Source of the DNA: Neobacillus paridis
Lineage (GTDB): Bacteria; Bacillota; Bacilli; Bacillales; Cytobacillaceae
NCBI RefSeq assembly: GCF_016765675.1
Contig: NZ_JAESWB010000181.1
Location: 186,001 to 250,000, forward strand
DNA: 64,000 nucleotides
Direction of reading: 5' to 3'
This document shows, in pieces, positions 30,401 to 39,104 of this stretch (positions are counted from its first letter, which is position 1; the number at the start of each line of letters is the position of its first letter). The notes below the pieces were generated by a model. That model saw nothing but the letters and a program-made list of their open reading frames with translations, made no database searches and was not told where the DNA came from. The translations under genes and the position numbers were made by a program.

Positions 30401-30719
30401 GCTTCCTATCTCGGGAGGAAACAGGCCCGTCATCAGCCAACTGTTCTTGAATTTCAAGCATCACGGCGACCACGTGCTTACATTCCTGATCATACCTATC
30501 AAAGGCTGGGCAATTGCATTCGCACTCAAGACCAAGCGCACTCTCATAAACAACCACCCGGTAACGCTTTGACCCCTTGACCACCGCATACCAAGCTTCT
30601 CTACCAGGGTCGTAGGCCAGCTCTTTCACTTTGCCTTGCATATAATAGCTGTGCCCCTTACGATAATTAGACGAAGTAAAAAAACTTTTAATTTCTGAAA
30701 CCGTTAATGATTCAAACAT
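27426..30719 (-). CDS. ywqA: SNF2-family helicase with SWIM zinc finger (YwqA)
   Basis: 1097 residues. The N-terminal SWIM zinc finger is CECNC..C80-K-H82 (about 66-82), followed by a long helicase-associated bacterial SNF2 region, then the ATPase: motif I DDMGLGKT (about 665), DEAQAIKN (about 770), SGTPIENS, and the C-terminal lobe with LIFSQFTSML, SLKAGNTGLNLTGAD and QAAGRAHRMGQ. SNF2 proteins translocate on DNA; YwqA is linked to transcription or repair, role not settled. ATG at 30719 has GGAGG 6 bases upstream. Single gene. Confidence 0.93.
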   Translation of the reverse strand: MFESLTVSEIKSFFTSSNYRKGHSYYMQGKVKELAYDPGREAWYAVVKGSKRYRVVVYESALGLECECNCPAFDRYDQECKHVVAVMLEIQEQLADDGPVSSRDRKLQAILEERERMQEEYARQQQERQSIYVKQLTNQFIAVLSNQQENIYQGDLTEKQLLLVEWICKVKQTYQHTVLSLEMKVGHKRTYVVKNIVDFLRAIKLKNQYPFTKTFSYDPTEYTFTDSDQEIIDLLQETIKYEEMYRSLQSPYAYGTTSDVRAITISPLLADQLVEKLAARPITFQSRDNVYHQLNFHIHELPFSMQLDKGSKAAFQLDVSEFGFVDYLDLYGYVVKDNTLYKLTAIQQTFVKEVKKLVQLASTPVIPISQEQIVPLLSYAGPVLNEVGRLEIADSISTKIMKFPLKAKVYVDCIDDLLHVTLEYHYGDHMINPFLHQPVKPEMDAILMRDSEKEQMIMNVLESTQLKSNGQLLYLEGEAEIFEFLYEILPRLEEMADIFLTKQVKSLILPEQRSPVTHVDVDSSGNWLDVSFVMDGIEQADIEQILLSAIEKKKYYRLPNGAFVPLESEEFQPIRNILHDFHIKPAQLNQESFRLPLYRGMELEELVAGKKGSKAKFGKLFRQLLTRLKNPEELDFEVPASLQAELRDYQNYGYQWLRTLQYYGFGGILADDMGLGKTLQAIALLAADQEKQEDHQPSLIVAPASLVYNWKNELEKFAPSLRAEVLIGSPGERSDMLQCATPPDIWITSYPTLRQDSDYYRQHAFRMLILDEAQAIKNHATKTAKAVRDIQAATRFALSGTPIENSIDELWSIFQTIMPDFFPNQKAFRQLPTEKVAKMIKPFLLRRVKRDVLKELPDKIETVHVSDLTKQQKELYLAYLEKIKTETADSLQGEGFQKSRMKILAGLTRLRQLCCHPSLFLENYKGDSGKLQQLMDLVVNALENGRRLLIFSQFTSMLQIIRESLETAGITFFYLDGQTGSKERVQLVERFNNGEVDIFLISLKAGNTGLNLTGADTVILYDLWWNPAVEEQAAGRAHRMGQKNVVQVIRLITKGTIEEKMYELQERKKELIETVMEPGDQALSRITEEDIREILNI

Positions 30720-30759
30720 CAATGTCCTCCGTGCGGATTATAAATATTTATCCCGCCTT

Positions 30760-31015
30760 AACGGTCGGTAAGACCCCCACCTCGGAGAGTCAAAGTCTAG
30801 AAGGAATCTAGGTGGGGGATCAACTGCCCGTAAAGGTCCGATTGGTAAGATACAGTGAAACTTGCCGCTGCGTTTTTTTTCAGCGGCTTAGTTGAACCAA
30901 TCGGGTTCGTAATGAGTCTTATCAAGGCGATTGCCTTGATTAGAGTCAGTAGAACGGGACTAACCATCAGTGGGGGATGAAGAAAACCCCACTGATGGAA
31001 GTTTCACTTTATCGA
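30760..31015. other. Structured non-coding region, possible IS200/IS605-type remnant
   Basis: In the 600-bp gap between divergent ywqA and the P5C dehydrogenase gene. Contains CCCCCACCT (30774) pairing with AGGTGGGGG (about 30809-30818), GCCGCTG pairing with CAGCGGC around an eight-T run (about 30869-30888), AAGGCGATTGCCTT (about 30925-30938), and the hairpin CCATCAGTGGGG/CCCCACTGATGG (about 30965-31000). No gene is directed into it, so the hairpins are not simple terminators. Assignment to a mobile-element end or to an RNA is a guess. Confidence 0.35.
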
Positions 31016-31321
31016 ATTCTTTTAACTTACCAGTTATAATAGTAGCTTAAGATTTTAATACTATGTTACTAGACTTGCCAAAATATGTACATGATAAACC
31101 TTAATGGTTGTATTTTTAGAGCCTCTGTCACCATCCGAATTCTGTTGATGAATTTGGCAAAATCCTGATTGTTTGGAATAATGCTAGATACTGCAGGAGT
31201 ACAGATTGAGTAAGGGGCAAAAGAAAGCGCATTAGTAGAAAAATTATGTTATAATAATTAAATGAAATATGTAAATTTTTTAATAGCAATAGAGAATTTA
31301 AACAGGAAGGAACGTGAAAGA

Positions 31322-32953
31322 ATGAGTAACGGAATTTTTAAAATCCCAACACCTAAAAATGAGCCTGGTTATACCTATGCTCCAGGTACAAAAGAACGGG
31401 AAGCATTAAAGGCAGAATTAAAACGTCAATCTGAAATCGTGATCGATATTCCTGTGATTATTAATGGAGAAGATGTCAAGACAGATACAATAAAGCAAGT
31501 GGTTATGCCACATGATCATCAACATGTTTTAGCAAACTATTCGCAAGCAGGGGAAAAAGAGCTGCGTGATGCTATTGAAGCAGCGATGGCGGCGAAAGAA
31601 GCATGGGCCAATATGCCTTGGGAACACCGCGCCTCGATTTTCTTAAAAGCGGCTGATTTAATCTCTGGTCCATACCGCGATCTCATCAATGCTTCCACCA
31701 TGTTAGGACAATCCAAAACGGCCTATCAATCAGAAATTGATGCTGCCCAAGAATTGGTAGACTTCTTACGTTATGACGTTGACTGTGCAAACCAAATCTA
31801 TCAAATTCAACCAAGCAGCATGAAAAATATTTGGAATCGTACCGATTACCGTCCATTAGATGGCTTTGTATTGGCGATATCTCCATTTAACTTCACATCG
31901 ATTGGCGCGAACTTACCATCAGCACCAGCGATTATGGGGAATGTCGTTGTTTGGAAACCGGCAACAACTGCCCTACTATCAAACTACTACTTTATGCGTA
32001 TATTGGAAGAAGCAGGGTTACCAAAAGGAGTCATTAACTTTGTTCCTTCCCGTGGTTCACAAGTATCGGAAGTGGTATTAACAGACCCACGGATGTCCGG
32101 ATTCCACTTTACCGGTTCAACAAGCACGTTCCAAACCATTTGGAAAACAGTCGGCGAGAACATTGCCAACTATCAATCATATCCTCGTCTAGTTGGCGAA
32201 ACAGGCGGCAAAGACTTTGTCTTTGTTCATGAGTCTGCACAAGTAGACAAAGTGGTAGCCAATCTCGTTCGCGGTGCGTTTGAATATCAAGGTCAAAAAT
32301 GTTCAGCCGCTTCCCGCGCATACATCCCTGCCAGCTTATGGGAAGAAGTGAAAGCTGGTTTACTGAAAGAAACGGCGAAGCTTAAAGTCGGCGATATTCA
32401 AGACTTTACCAACTTCATGGGTGCTGTTATTGATAAACCAGCGTTTGATTCGATTACAGGCTATATCGACTATGCCGCCGCTTCTGAAGAAGCAGAAATT
32501 ATTGCCGGTGGCACTTATGATGATTCAGTTGGCTATTTCGTTCAACCAACCATCATTGTGACAACCAATCCAAACTTCAAAACAATGGTAGAAGAAATCT
32601 TTGGACCGGTATTAACCATTTATGTTTATGAAAATGATCAATTAGAAGAAACTTTAGAGCTTGTTGATACAGCATCTATCTATGCCCTAACAGGGGCCAT
32701 CTTTGCACAAGATCGTGAAGCGATTATTCACCTGGAGCGCCGTTTATCGGGCGCAGCCGGAAACTTCTATATCAATGATAAACCAACCGGCGCGATGATT
32801 GACCAGCAGCCATTCGGCGGCTCTCGCGGTTCCGGTACAAACGATAAAGCAGGTTCTGTCTTTAACATGGTTCGTTGGACCAGCCCGCGGGTGATCAAAG
32901 AAAACTTTGCTCCAACCGCAGAAATTGCCTATCCATTTATGGATGCCGAATAA
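31322..32953 (+). CDS. L-glutamate gamma-semialdehyde (P5C) dehydrogenase, group 1
   Basis: Oxidises pyrroline-5-carboxylate/glutamate semialdehyde to glutamate with NAD in proline catabolism. 543 residues from the ATG at 31322 (AGGAAGG upstream). Catalytic C327 (QGQKCSAASR) and general base E293 (GETGGKD). The blocks TMLGQSKTAYQSEIDAAQEL, NRTDYRPLDGFV and PFNFTSIGANLPSAPA match the eukaryote/Bacteroidetes/Actinobacteria-type ALDH4 (group 1), not the RocA type usual in Bacillus. No proline dehydrogenase gene is beside it. Confidence 0.88.
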   Translation: MSNGIFKIPTPKNEPGYTYAPGTKEREALKAELKRQSEIVIDIPVIINGEDVKTDTIKQVVMPHDHQHVLANYSQAGEKELRDAIEAAMAAKEAWANMPWEHRASIFLKAADLISGPYRDLINASTMLGQSKTAYQSEIDAAQELVDFLRYDVDCANQIYQIQPSSMKNIWNRTDYRPLDGFVLAISPFNFTSIGANLPSAPAIMGNVVVWKPATTALLSNYYFMRILEEAGLPKGVINFVPSRGSQVSEVVLTDPRMSGFHFTGSTSTFQTIWKTVGENIANYQSYPRLVGETGGKDFVFVHESAQVDKVVANLVRGAFEYQGQKCSAASRAYIPASLWEEVKAGLLKETAKLKVGDIQDFTNFMGAVIDKPAFDSITGYIDYAAASEEAEIIAGGTYDDSVGYFVQPTIIVTTNPNFKTMVEEIFGPVLTIYVYENDQLEETLELVDTASIYALTGAIFAQDREAIIHLERRLSGAAGNFYINDKPTGAMIDQQPFGGSRGSGTNDKAGSVFNMVRWTSPRVIKENFAPTAEIAYPFMDAE

Positions 32954-32961
32954 TTTAAATA

Positions 32962-33003
32962 GAAAGAGGTTGAAATGTATTCGTTTCAACCTCTTTTAAT
33001 TTT
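32962..33003 (+). terminator. Rho-independent terminator of the P5C dehydrogenase gene
   Basis: 13-bp stem AAAGAGGTTGAAA/TTTCAACCTCTTT with an 8-base loop and a T-rich tail. Confidence 0.88.
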
Positions 33004-33210
33004 TGCTCGATCATTTAGTTACGGTTTTTAGGAATTTATTTAAAAAGACACACCCATTTGTGGGACAGTTCACCACCTGTTTAACCGGTAATTTCTAAAC
33101 AGTTTTAAATAAATATATATTATATACTGAATGATATACACATGTTATATTTAATTCAAAGAACATGTTCCCCCTAGTACCGTCGTGGAAATTTTAATAC
33201 TGTGATTACT

Positions 33211-33600
33211 TTATAAAAAACGTTTTCTAATCTCAGGTGAAGGAAGCATGCAACTATCCTTTTTTCCGAACCATTTATATCTATTCTTTGCAATTACATC
33301 ATAAAAAAAATCGCGAAATCCACTTGGTAAAAACAGAAAAATTGAAAGGAATTTCCAAGCCCCATTTAGATTTTTACACACCCTTAATGCTGCTGAAGAC
33401 TTATAATAACATTGATTGTTTTCAACAAGTATAAAACTGTCAGTATTTTCATCAACATTATAATTTAATAAAATTTCTCTTCCTACACTGCTTTGAATTG
33501 ATGCGAACCTATATAAAGCTTTATCGTCTCGCTTAATTATGAATTGGACACTATGATCACAAAGGTTACATTCCCCATCAAATAAAATAATTTTATCCAT
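33211..33600 (-). CDS. DCC family thiol-disulfide oxidoreductase-like protein (DUF393)
   Basis: 129 residues with the DUF393 signature FDGECNLCDHSVQFIIKRD (7-25; Cys pair C11/C14) and FASIQSS near 33. The fold is thioredoxin-like; B. subtilis YuxK is a relative. Cellular role unknown. Start ATG has GGAGG upstream. Stands alone with AT-rich gaps on both sides. Confidence 0.85.
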   Translation of the reverse strand: MDKIILFDGECNLCDHSVQFIIKRDDKALYRFASIQSSVGREILLNYNVDENTDSFILVENNQCYYKSSAALRVCKNLNGAWKFLSIFLFLPSGFRDFFYDVIAKNRYKWFGKKDSCMLPSPEIRKRFL

Positions 33601-33732
33601 AATGGTCCTCCCCTAACAGAATTAAGGTATTATTAATATAATATTACTCTTGACCAAAATGATTAGATAGTACCTTTCCCTATTATAGTGCAATTTAATG
33701 GAAAATGATACCAAAATTTTAGGATGTATAAT

Positions 33733-34643
33733 ATGTTACGAAATTTAATACTTGCTATAATCTCAGCCTTTTTCTTGAGTTTGCTTCTTGCATCTTTTTC
33801 TTATACACCAGTTTTAAATCGCCTACCGTTAATAATAGTGAATTTACAGACCCTACTATAAATCATGATGATAATTATACGTATAGCATTGTTGCTAAAA
33901 AATTAATGGATAAGGATAGAATTAAGGAATTAGATGAATCAATTAAAAAGAATAATATTATTTTAACTGCCGAAGAGAAAGAAGACTCATATTATGATGA
34001 AATAAATATTGTGAAAGAAATAAGTAATATTAACATTCAGACTCAAGGATATAAATTTCTTTCACTTGAAACGGCAGCAGCCTCAACAAAACAATGGACT
34101 CTTAGATATACTACATTTTTAGCTGATTATTGGGTTGAAAACCCAAATCTATTTTCTAAATATCGCTGGTTTACTGGTGATGATAGAGGTTACAATGCAA
34201 CTGCTTCATCTTATAGAACAAGAGCAGATGTTAATATTTGTTTTTGTTCCGCAGGGAATTCAGTAGGATTAAATAGATCTGTTGGAACAACTCATGGTTA
34301 TGACAAAAATAAAAAATTTCTAAAAAGCGGAACAGCTTCCTCATCAGGAATAGATATAGAAAATCTAAATCTTGGTAAGTCAAAAATTACATTCAAGCTT
34401 ACTTACGCTGTTGGAAATCCATTGGTTACATCTTTAGATATCGATTACTATGTTAATGCTGAATTTTATAGTAATGGTAATTACAAATTATCAGGCGAAC
34501 ATGACCAAGCACCGCACCATGAAGTATACCTAAAGGGATCTAACAGTTCTTCATACCAGAAAATGCATCAAGCTGCTACTAAAGGGTTAGAATGGTTAGC
34601 TCCACCAATGCCTAATAAAAGCTGGGCAAAATCTAATTTTTAA
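33733..34643 (+). pseudogene. Secreted DUF3238-like protein, signal peptide and body in different frames
   Basis: An ATG at 33733 opens a signal-peptide-like stretch (LILAIISAFFLSLLLASF). About 20 codons later, near the T run at 33795-33799, the frame must shift for the rest to be read: TVNNSEFTDPTINHDD, then MDKDRIKELDES from 33906 to the stop at 34643. The body contains YRWFTGDDRGYNATASSYRTRADV and EHDQAPHHEVYLKG, resembling DUF3238 proteins (function unknown). Base composition is clearly more AT-rich than neighbours, suggesting transfer. The shift may be real or a homopolymer error. An internal start at 33906 would give a 245-residue cytosolic form. Confidence 0.55.
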
Positions 34644-35101
34644 TAATTTACCTAATAGGCACCAATAATAAAATAGAGGTTGCCTCAGAAGGTCTTTTAA
34701 TAATACCTTTTCCAAGACAGCTTTTTTTTAGTTTACAGAAACTACTGGAAATTGGTAAATAAAAAAGGAATCCAAATACTTGGAATTCTAGGACTAAGAA
34801 GGTCCCTTTTTTCTCATTTGCCGAGCAATAAGAACATATCTAGTAAAAACAATGATTGTGTGGCTAATTAACATATCATAGGAATGTCCTTAGAATCCCT
34901 TTCCTAGACTTACCAAGTCTTATTTAAAAACGAACGAAACTTATAAAGTAATAATTTAGTGTTTGGGGAGCACATGAAAGTTACGGGCCTCCCTTTTTTT
35001 GCCAAAATTCCCGTCAAAGGATGGACAAAAGATCCTTGAATAAGGCACGCCCCGAATAATGTCGAAGTTTCGACAACATGTGGGTGGTGCCAGGCACTTT
35101 T
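34644..35101. other. Non-coding gap
   Basis: No gene recognised. AT-rich. At 35084-35098 it contains GGTGCCAGGCACTTT, one of several TGCCAGGCAC-type motifs in this window, immediately beyond the 3' end of the LysR gene. Confidence 0.5.
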
Positions 35102-35977
35102 TCAAATACTTTCGATAAACCTTTTCGCAGCACGTGATAACGAAACATTTTTTAAATAGCAAATGCCAATGCTCCTTTTTGGAAGCTCATTTTCTAGCAA
35201 TACCTCGTATAATTCTCCTCTTTCTATGTAACCCTTTGAAAACTCCTTTATGACACACGAAATGCCTAAGTTTATTTTTGCAAATTCTATTAATAAATCA
35301 TATGACCCGAGTTCGAATACAGGCGAAACCTGAAATCCCCTCCTTTTCAAAAAGTTTTCTACAAAGATTCTTGAATTTGACTTTTTTTCAAGAAATATCA
35401 GCGGCATTTTCATTAAATACTCAAAACTAATCGGATTCTTCGTCATTCGTTTATATTTTTCTCCACAAACAAAAATATCTTGAATCTCCTTACATGGTAT
35501 AGCTTGGATGTGCTCATCTTGTATCGGTAAATTGCATATTCCTAAGTCCGCCCTGCCAGATTTAATAAAAGTACAAATTTCTGTTGATGTTCCATTCAGT
35601 ATCGTTAATTTGATTCCGGGGTATCTGAAGTGAAATTTCTCCAAATAGGGTAACAGAAAGTAACGTGAGATTGTGTCTCCAACCCCGATCCGTAATTCCC
35701 CGATCTTCAATTGTTTGAATTCTAATAATTTGCCTTCCGCTACATCAATCATTCCTATTGCTGAGTCCACATGCTCATATAATAGATTGCCTTCATTTGT
35801 TAATTCTACGCCCTTTGATGTTCGATAGAAAAGCTGTATATCTAATTCATTCTCCAGCTTTGAGATGGATTGGCTAATCGCAGATTGTGTCATATATAGC
35901 TCCTGGGCAGCTTTTGAGAAACTTTTATTTCGGCTTACAACGTTAAAAATACGATATAAATCTAATTTTCCAATCAT
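35102..35977 (-). CDS. LysR family transcriptional regulator
   Basis: 291 residues: helix-turn-helix LDLYRIFNVVSRNKSFSKAAQELYMTQSAISQSISKLE (5-42) and an effector-binding domain (about 90-285). ATG at 35977 chosen for the AAGGAGAG just upstream. Divergent from the CofE-like gene, 130 bases between starts, the usual layout for a LysR regulator and its target. Inducer unknown. Confidence 0.88.
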   Translation of the reverse strand: MIGKLDLYRIFNVVSRNKSFSKAAQELYMTQSAISQSISKLENELDIQLFYRTSKGVELTNEGNLLYEHVDSAIGMIDVAEGKLLEFKQLKIGELRIGVGDTISRYFLLPYLEKFHFRYPGIKLTILNGTSTEICTFIKSGRADLGICNLPIQDEHIQAIPCKEIQDIFVCGEKYKRMTKNPISFEYLMKMPLIFLEKKSNSRIFVENFLKRRGFQVSPVFELGSYDLLIEFAKINLGISCVIKEFSKGYIERGELYEVLLENELPKRSIGICYLKNVSLSRAAKRFIESI

Positions 35978-36107
35978 ATAAACTCTCCTTATATCAAATA
36001 TTATAAACATTAATTTTACTAATATCATTAAAAAGGTTATAGTTAAATCGAATTAAAAGGTAGTACTAAATTTAACAAAATAAGACTCTGATCAAGGAGA
36101 GATTATA

Positions 36108-37298
36108 TTGGAAAGAGTAGTTGGAACAGTAGTACGAGGACTTCGCGGACCGATCATTAAAAAAGGGGATAACATCGAAGAAATTGTGGTGAATACTGTA
36201 TTAAATACAGCAATGGCAGAAGGTTTCTCGATTGAGAATCGGGATATTGTCACGGTTACGGAATCGATTGTTGCCCGTGCGCAAGGGAACTATGCGACGA
36301 TTGAAGATATTGCAGCAGATATTAAGGGTAAATTTGGGGAAGAAACCGTTGGTGTGACTTTTCCAATTCTCAGTCGCAACCGTTTTGCTAACTGCTTAAA
36401 AGGGATTGCTAGAGGAACAAAGAATATCGTTTTAATGTTAAGTTATCCCTCTGATGAAGTGGGGAATCACCTGGTAAATATTGACGAACTGGATACAAAA
36501 GGAATCAACCCTTGGACAGATGTACTATCAGAAGCTGATTTCCGCAAGCATTTCGGTTATAACAAACATCCATTCACTGGTGTTGACTATATTGATTATT
36601 ATAAAAGTTTAATAGAAGCGGAAGGCGCAAATTGTGAAGTTATCTTCTCAAACAATCCAAAAACCATTTTAGACTTTACCAAAAATGTTTTAACTTGTGA
36701 TATTCATTCCCGTTTTAGAACAAAACGTATTTTAACAACCAATGGTGCTAAAAATGTTTATGGTCTGGATGATATTCTTAAGGAATCAATCAATGGTAGT
36801 GGATTTAACGAGACCTATGGCCTGCTTGGATCCAATAAAGCAACGGAAGACAGTGTCAAGCTATTCCCTAATAATTGTCAGCCAATCGTCGATAATATTC
36901 AGGCCAAGCTCAAAGAAGTGACAGGAAAAACAGTGGAAGTAATGGTTTACGGTGATGGGGCATTCAAAGATCCGGTAGGTAAAATTTGGGAGCTCGCCGA
37001 TCCGGTTGTATCGCCCGCTTATACTGAAGGACTTGACGGCACACCAAATGAAGTGAAACTAAAATACTTAGCAGATAACAACTTCTCTCACCTTAGTGGA
37101 AAAGAGCTGAAACAAGCTATTTCTGAATATATCCAAAATAAAAATGAAAACCTAGTTGGTGCAATGGAAGCCCAAGGCACTACCCCCCGCCGATTAACCG
37201 ACCTAATTGGCTCATTATCAGATTTGACTTCCGGCAGCGGGGACAAAGGAACACCCATGATCTATATTCAAGGTTACTTCGATAACTATACAAAATAA
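36108..37298 (+). CDS. Coenzyme F420-0:L-glutamate ligase family protein (CofE-like)
   Basis: 396 residues starting at TTG (36108) with AAGGAGAG upstream. The N-terminal VVRGLRGPIIKKGDNIEEIVV and DIVTVTESIVARAQGN (about 45-60) and later TNGAKNVYGLDD and VYGDGAFKDPVGKIWELADPVV match PF01996, the domain that adds glutamate to F420-0. It is about 150 residues longer than archaeal CofE. F420 synthesis is not otherwise visible, so the true substrate is likely different: an amide-forming glutamate (or similar) ligase of unknown acceptor. Divergent LysR gene probably controls it. Confidence 0.72.
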   Translation: MERVVGTVVRGLRGPIIKKGDNIEEIVVNTVLNTAMAEGFSIENRDIVTVTESIVARAQGNYATIEDIAADIKGKFGEETVGVTFPILSRNRFANCLKGIARGTKNIVLMLSYPSDEVGNHLVNIDELDTKGINPWTDVLSEADFRKHFGYNKHPFTGVDYIDYYKSLIEAEGANCEVIFSNNPKTILDFTKNVLTCDIHSRFRTKRILTTNGAKNVYGLDDILKESINGSGFNETYGLLGSNKATEDSVKLFPNNCQPIVDNIQAKLKEVTGKTVEVMVYGDGAFKDPVGKIWELADPVVSPAYTEGLDGTPNEVKLKYLADNNFSHLSGKELKQAISEYIQNKNENLVGAMEAQGTTPRRLTDLIGSLSDLTSGSGDKGTPMIYIQGYFDNYTK

Positions 37299-37338
37299 GA
37301 GCAGTTCTATTTTTTACCATTATTATAAGTTATACACA

Positions 37339-37785
37339 CTATTCTTTTTTAGTAAACAGTGAATGATCGGACCTTTCACGAGGTGTTAAATTGATAATGA
37401 AATAGCCAATTATTAGGATTAGAATAATTAAGGAATAAAATAAGGCATTTACAGGATGATCATGATCGACAATAATGATTCTTACCATTGCTGTAATCCC
37501 AATATATAACAAGTATCTTATCGGAAAATGGTAGTTTTCCTTAAAATACTTCACAATCATGGCAATAAACTCGAAATATAAGAAAAAGATTAGGATATTG
37601 GCAAGAAACAGCTTAAAGTCATTGTTGCCTCCATCGATTAAAATTTGTATAAAGACCATTAATTCCTTAACTAGTAAAACAGACAATATTACCCCAAGTA
37701 TAACAAGGGATATATTCAAAAATAATTGGAAAATCCTTGGAATGACATTTAAAATTGTTGTGATATTCTGTAATTTTCCCACCAT
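37339..37785 (-). CDS. psiE: PsiE-like phosphate-starvation-inducible membrane protein
   Basis: 148 residues, four hydrophobic segments, with ELMVFIQILIDGG and YHFPIRYLLYIGITAMVRIIIVDHDHP (about 87-113) typical of PsiE. Function unknown; induced by phosphate limitation in other bacteria. Lies 74 bases after pstS in the same direction, beyond a terminator, so read-through would allow Pho-controlled expression. Confidence 0.8.
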   Translation of the reverse strand: MVGKLQNITTILNVIPRIFQLFLNISLVILGVILSVLLVKELMVFIQILIDGGNNDFKLFLANILIFFLYFEFIAMIVKYFKENYHFPIRYLLYIGITAMVRIIIVDHDHPVNALFYSLIILILIIGYFIINLTPRERSDHSLFTKKE

Positions 37786-37803
37786 TCAAATCTGCCTCCT
37801 GCT

Positions 37804-37853
37804 ATAAAAGATGCCTGATCCTCAGCACATAAACGCAGCGGAACCAGGCATCG
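37804..37853 (-). terminator. Terminator between pstS and psiE
   Basis: Minus strand GATGCCTGGTTCC pairs with GGATCAGGCATC, followed by TTTTATAG. Confidence 0.75.
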
Positions 37854-37859
37854 AAATTT

Positions 37860-38783
37860 TTATATATTCTTTTGGTTTCCTTTAGCATCACGCTCTACGA
37901 GCATTTTTGTGACTGGTAGATATCCTTGCTCTTGCAGCAGACCATTTTGAATATGCTCAGACATCATAAAGTCGAGAAATGCTTTAGCCAGTCCTGTTGC
38001 TTCCCCCTTTGTATAAGAGTGCTGGTAGGCCCACACAGGGAACTTGCCGGATTGTACGTTTTCAGCAGTTGGCTCAATGCCATCAATGGCCAGCGGTGTT
38101 ACAGAACTATCTGTAAAGTAGGAAAATGCCAAGTAACCAATGGCTCCTTCTGTTTCACTAATAATCTTTTTGACGGTGTTCGAAGAATCCTCTGTAATTC
38201 CCTCAGCAGGTGTTGCCCCATCCAAGGCAAATTTATTAAAGACAGCACGTGTACCTGAAGAGTCGGGACGGTTTACAAGAACAATCTTTTGATCCTTACC
38301 GCCGAGCTCCTTCCAGTTTGTAATTTTTCCAGTAAAAACTTTAATTAAATCTGCTTTTTTAATATCCTTAATGCCAACGTTAGGGTTAACCGCAGCAGTC
38401 ATCCCTACGACGGCGACTTTATGATCTACCAGCTGGTCAGCCGGAATTCCCTCTTTTTCTTCAGCAAAAACATCCGAGTTGCCAATTTGAACAGATCCAT
38501 CTGCAACCTGTGAAAGGCCTGTACCTGATCCACCAGCATTTACTTGAATATCCACGTTTGGATTTTCAGCCATAAATTCTTCAGCAGCGGCTGCTACCAA
38601 TGGCTGCATGGCCGATGAGCCCGAAATGACCAACGAACCGGATAATTCTTTCTTTTCCTCTGTTTTAGGTGCTTCTTTGCTGGCATTACCTTCTGTCTTT
38701 GCATTGCCGCTTCCACAAGCAGCCATGACCACCATCAATGCGGAAAGTAAGACAAACAGGCTTAGATGTTTTAATCTTTTCAT
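37860..38783 (-). CDS. pstS: Phosphate-binding lipoprotein of the Pst transporter
   Basis: 307 residues. Lipobox VMAACGSG with C23 as the lipidated residue; linker rich in Lys/Glu; then the PstS fold with ISGSSAMQPLVAAAAEEF, NAGGSGTGLSQV, VNRPDSSGTRAVFNKF and EGAIGYLAFSYF. High-affinity phosphate capture outside the membrane. The usual pstCAB genes do not follow; psiE does. A Pho box lies upstream and an orphan PhoP-like gene is divergent. Confidence 0.92.
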   Translation of the reverse strand: MKRLKHLSLFVLLSALMVVMAACGSGNAKTEGNASKEAPKTEEKKELSGSLVISGSSAMQPLVAAAAEEFMAENPNVDIQVNAGGSGTGLSQVADGSVQIGNSDVFAEEKEGIPADQLVDHKVAVVGMTAAVNPNVGIKDIKKADLIKVFTGKITNWKELGGKDQKIVLVNRPDSSGTRAVFNKFALDGATPAEGITEDSSNTVKKIISETEGAIGYLAFSYFTDSSVTPLAIDGIEPTAENVQSGKFPVWAYQHSYTKGEATGLAKAFLDFMMSEHIQNGLLQEQGYLPVTKMLVERDAKGNQKNI

Positions 38784-38875
38784 TTGCTAAATTTCCCCCT
38801 ATTAACTTATGAATTTTTTGAATTACCTTACAGTGATTACTATAGTAAATAAGTATTAAGGGAGAATAAATTAAA

Positions 38876-38913
38876 GGTAAATGTTTAGTTAATAACTATT
38901 AATTCTGTGTAAA
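38876..38913 (-). promoter_or_regulatory. Pho box upstream of pstS
   Basis: On the minus strand four TT(A/T)A-type hexamers recur at about 10-11-base steps: TTTACA, TTAATA, TTAACT, TTTACC. This matches the PhoP direct-repeat operator TT(A/T/C)ACA of B. subtilis. It begins 93 bases from the pstS start. Confidence 0.65.
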
Positions 38914-39104
38914 TTTGGATCGACTTCGTCTGCCTTAGATAATTATTAGAATACCCCAATAATTACTAATTCTTAACATTCACTTTATACTGGATTAACA
39001 ATTGATTCATAAAATAAGATATGGTAAGCCAATGCTCGTCCATATCGATATTTTTTTCCACAGGTTATCTTGATCAATAAGCTTTAGCTTATATGGGGGA
39101 TCTT

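Noticed and set aside
36108-37298. Assignment as a genuine coenzyme F420 biosynthesis gene
   Set aside because: Length differs from CofE and no other F420 genes are visible, so only family membership is claimed.
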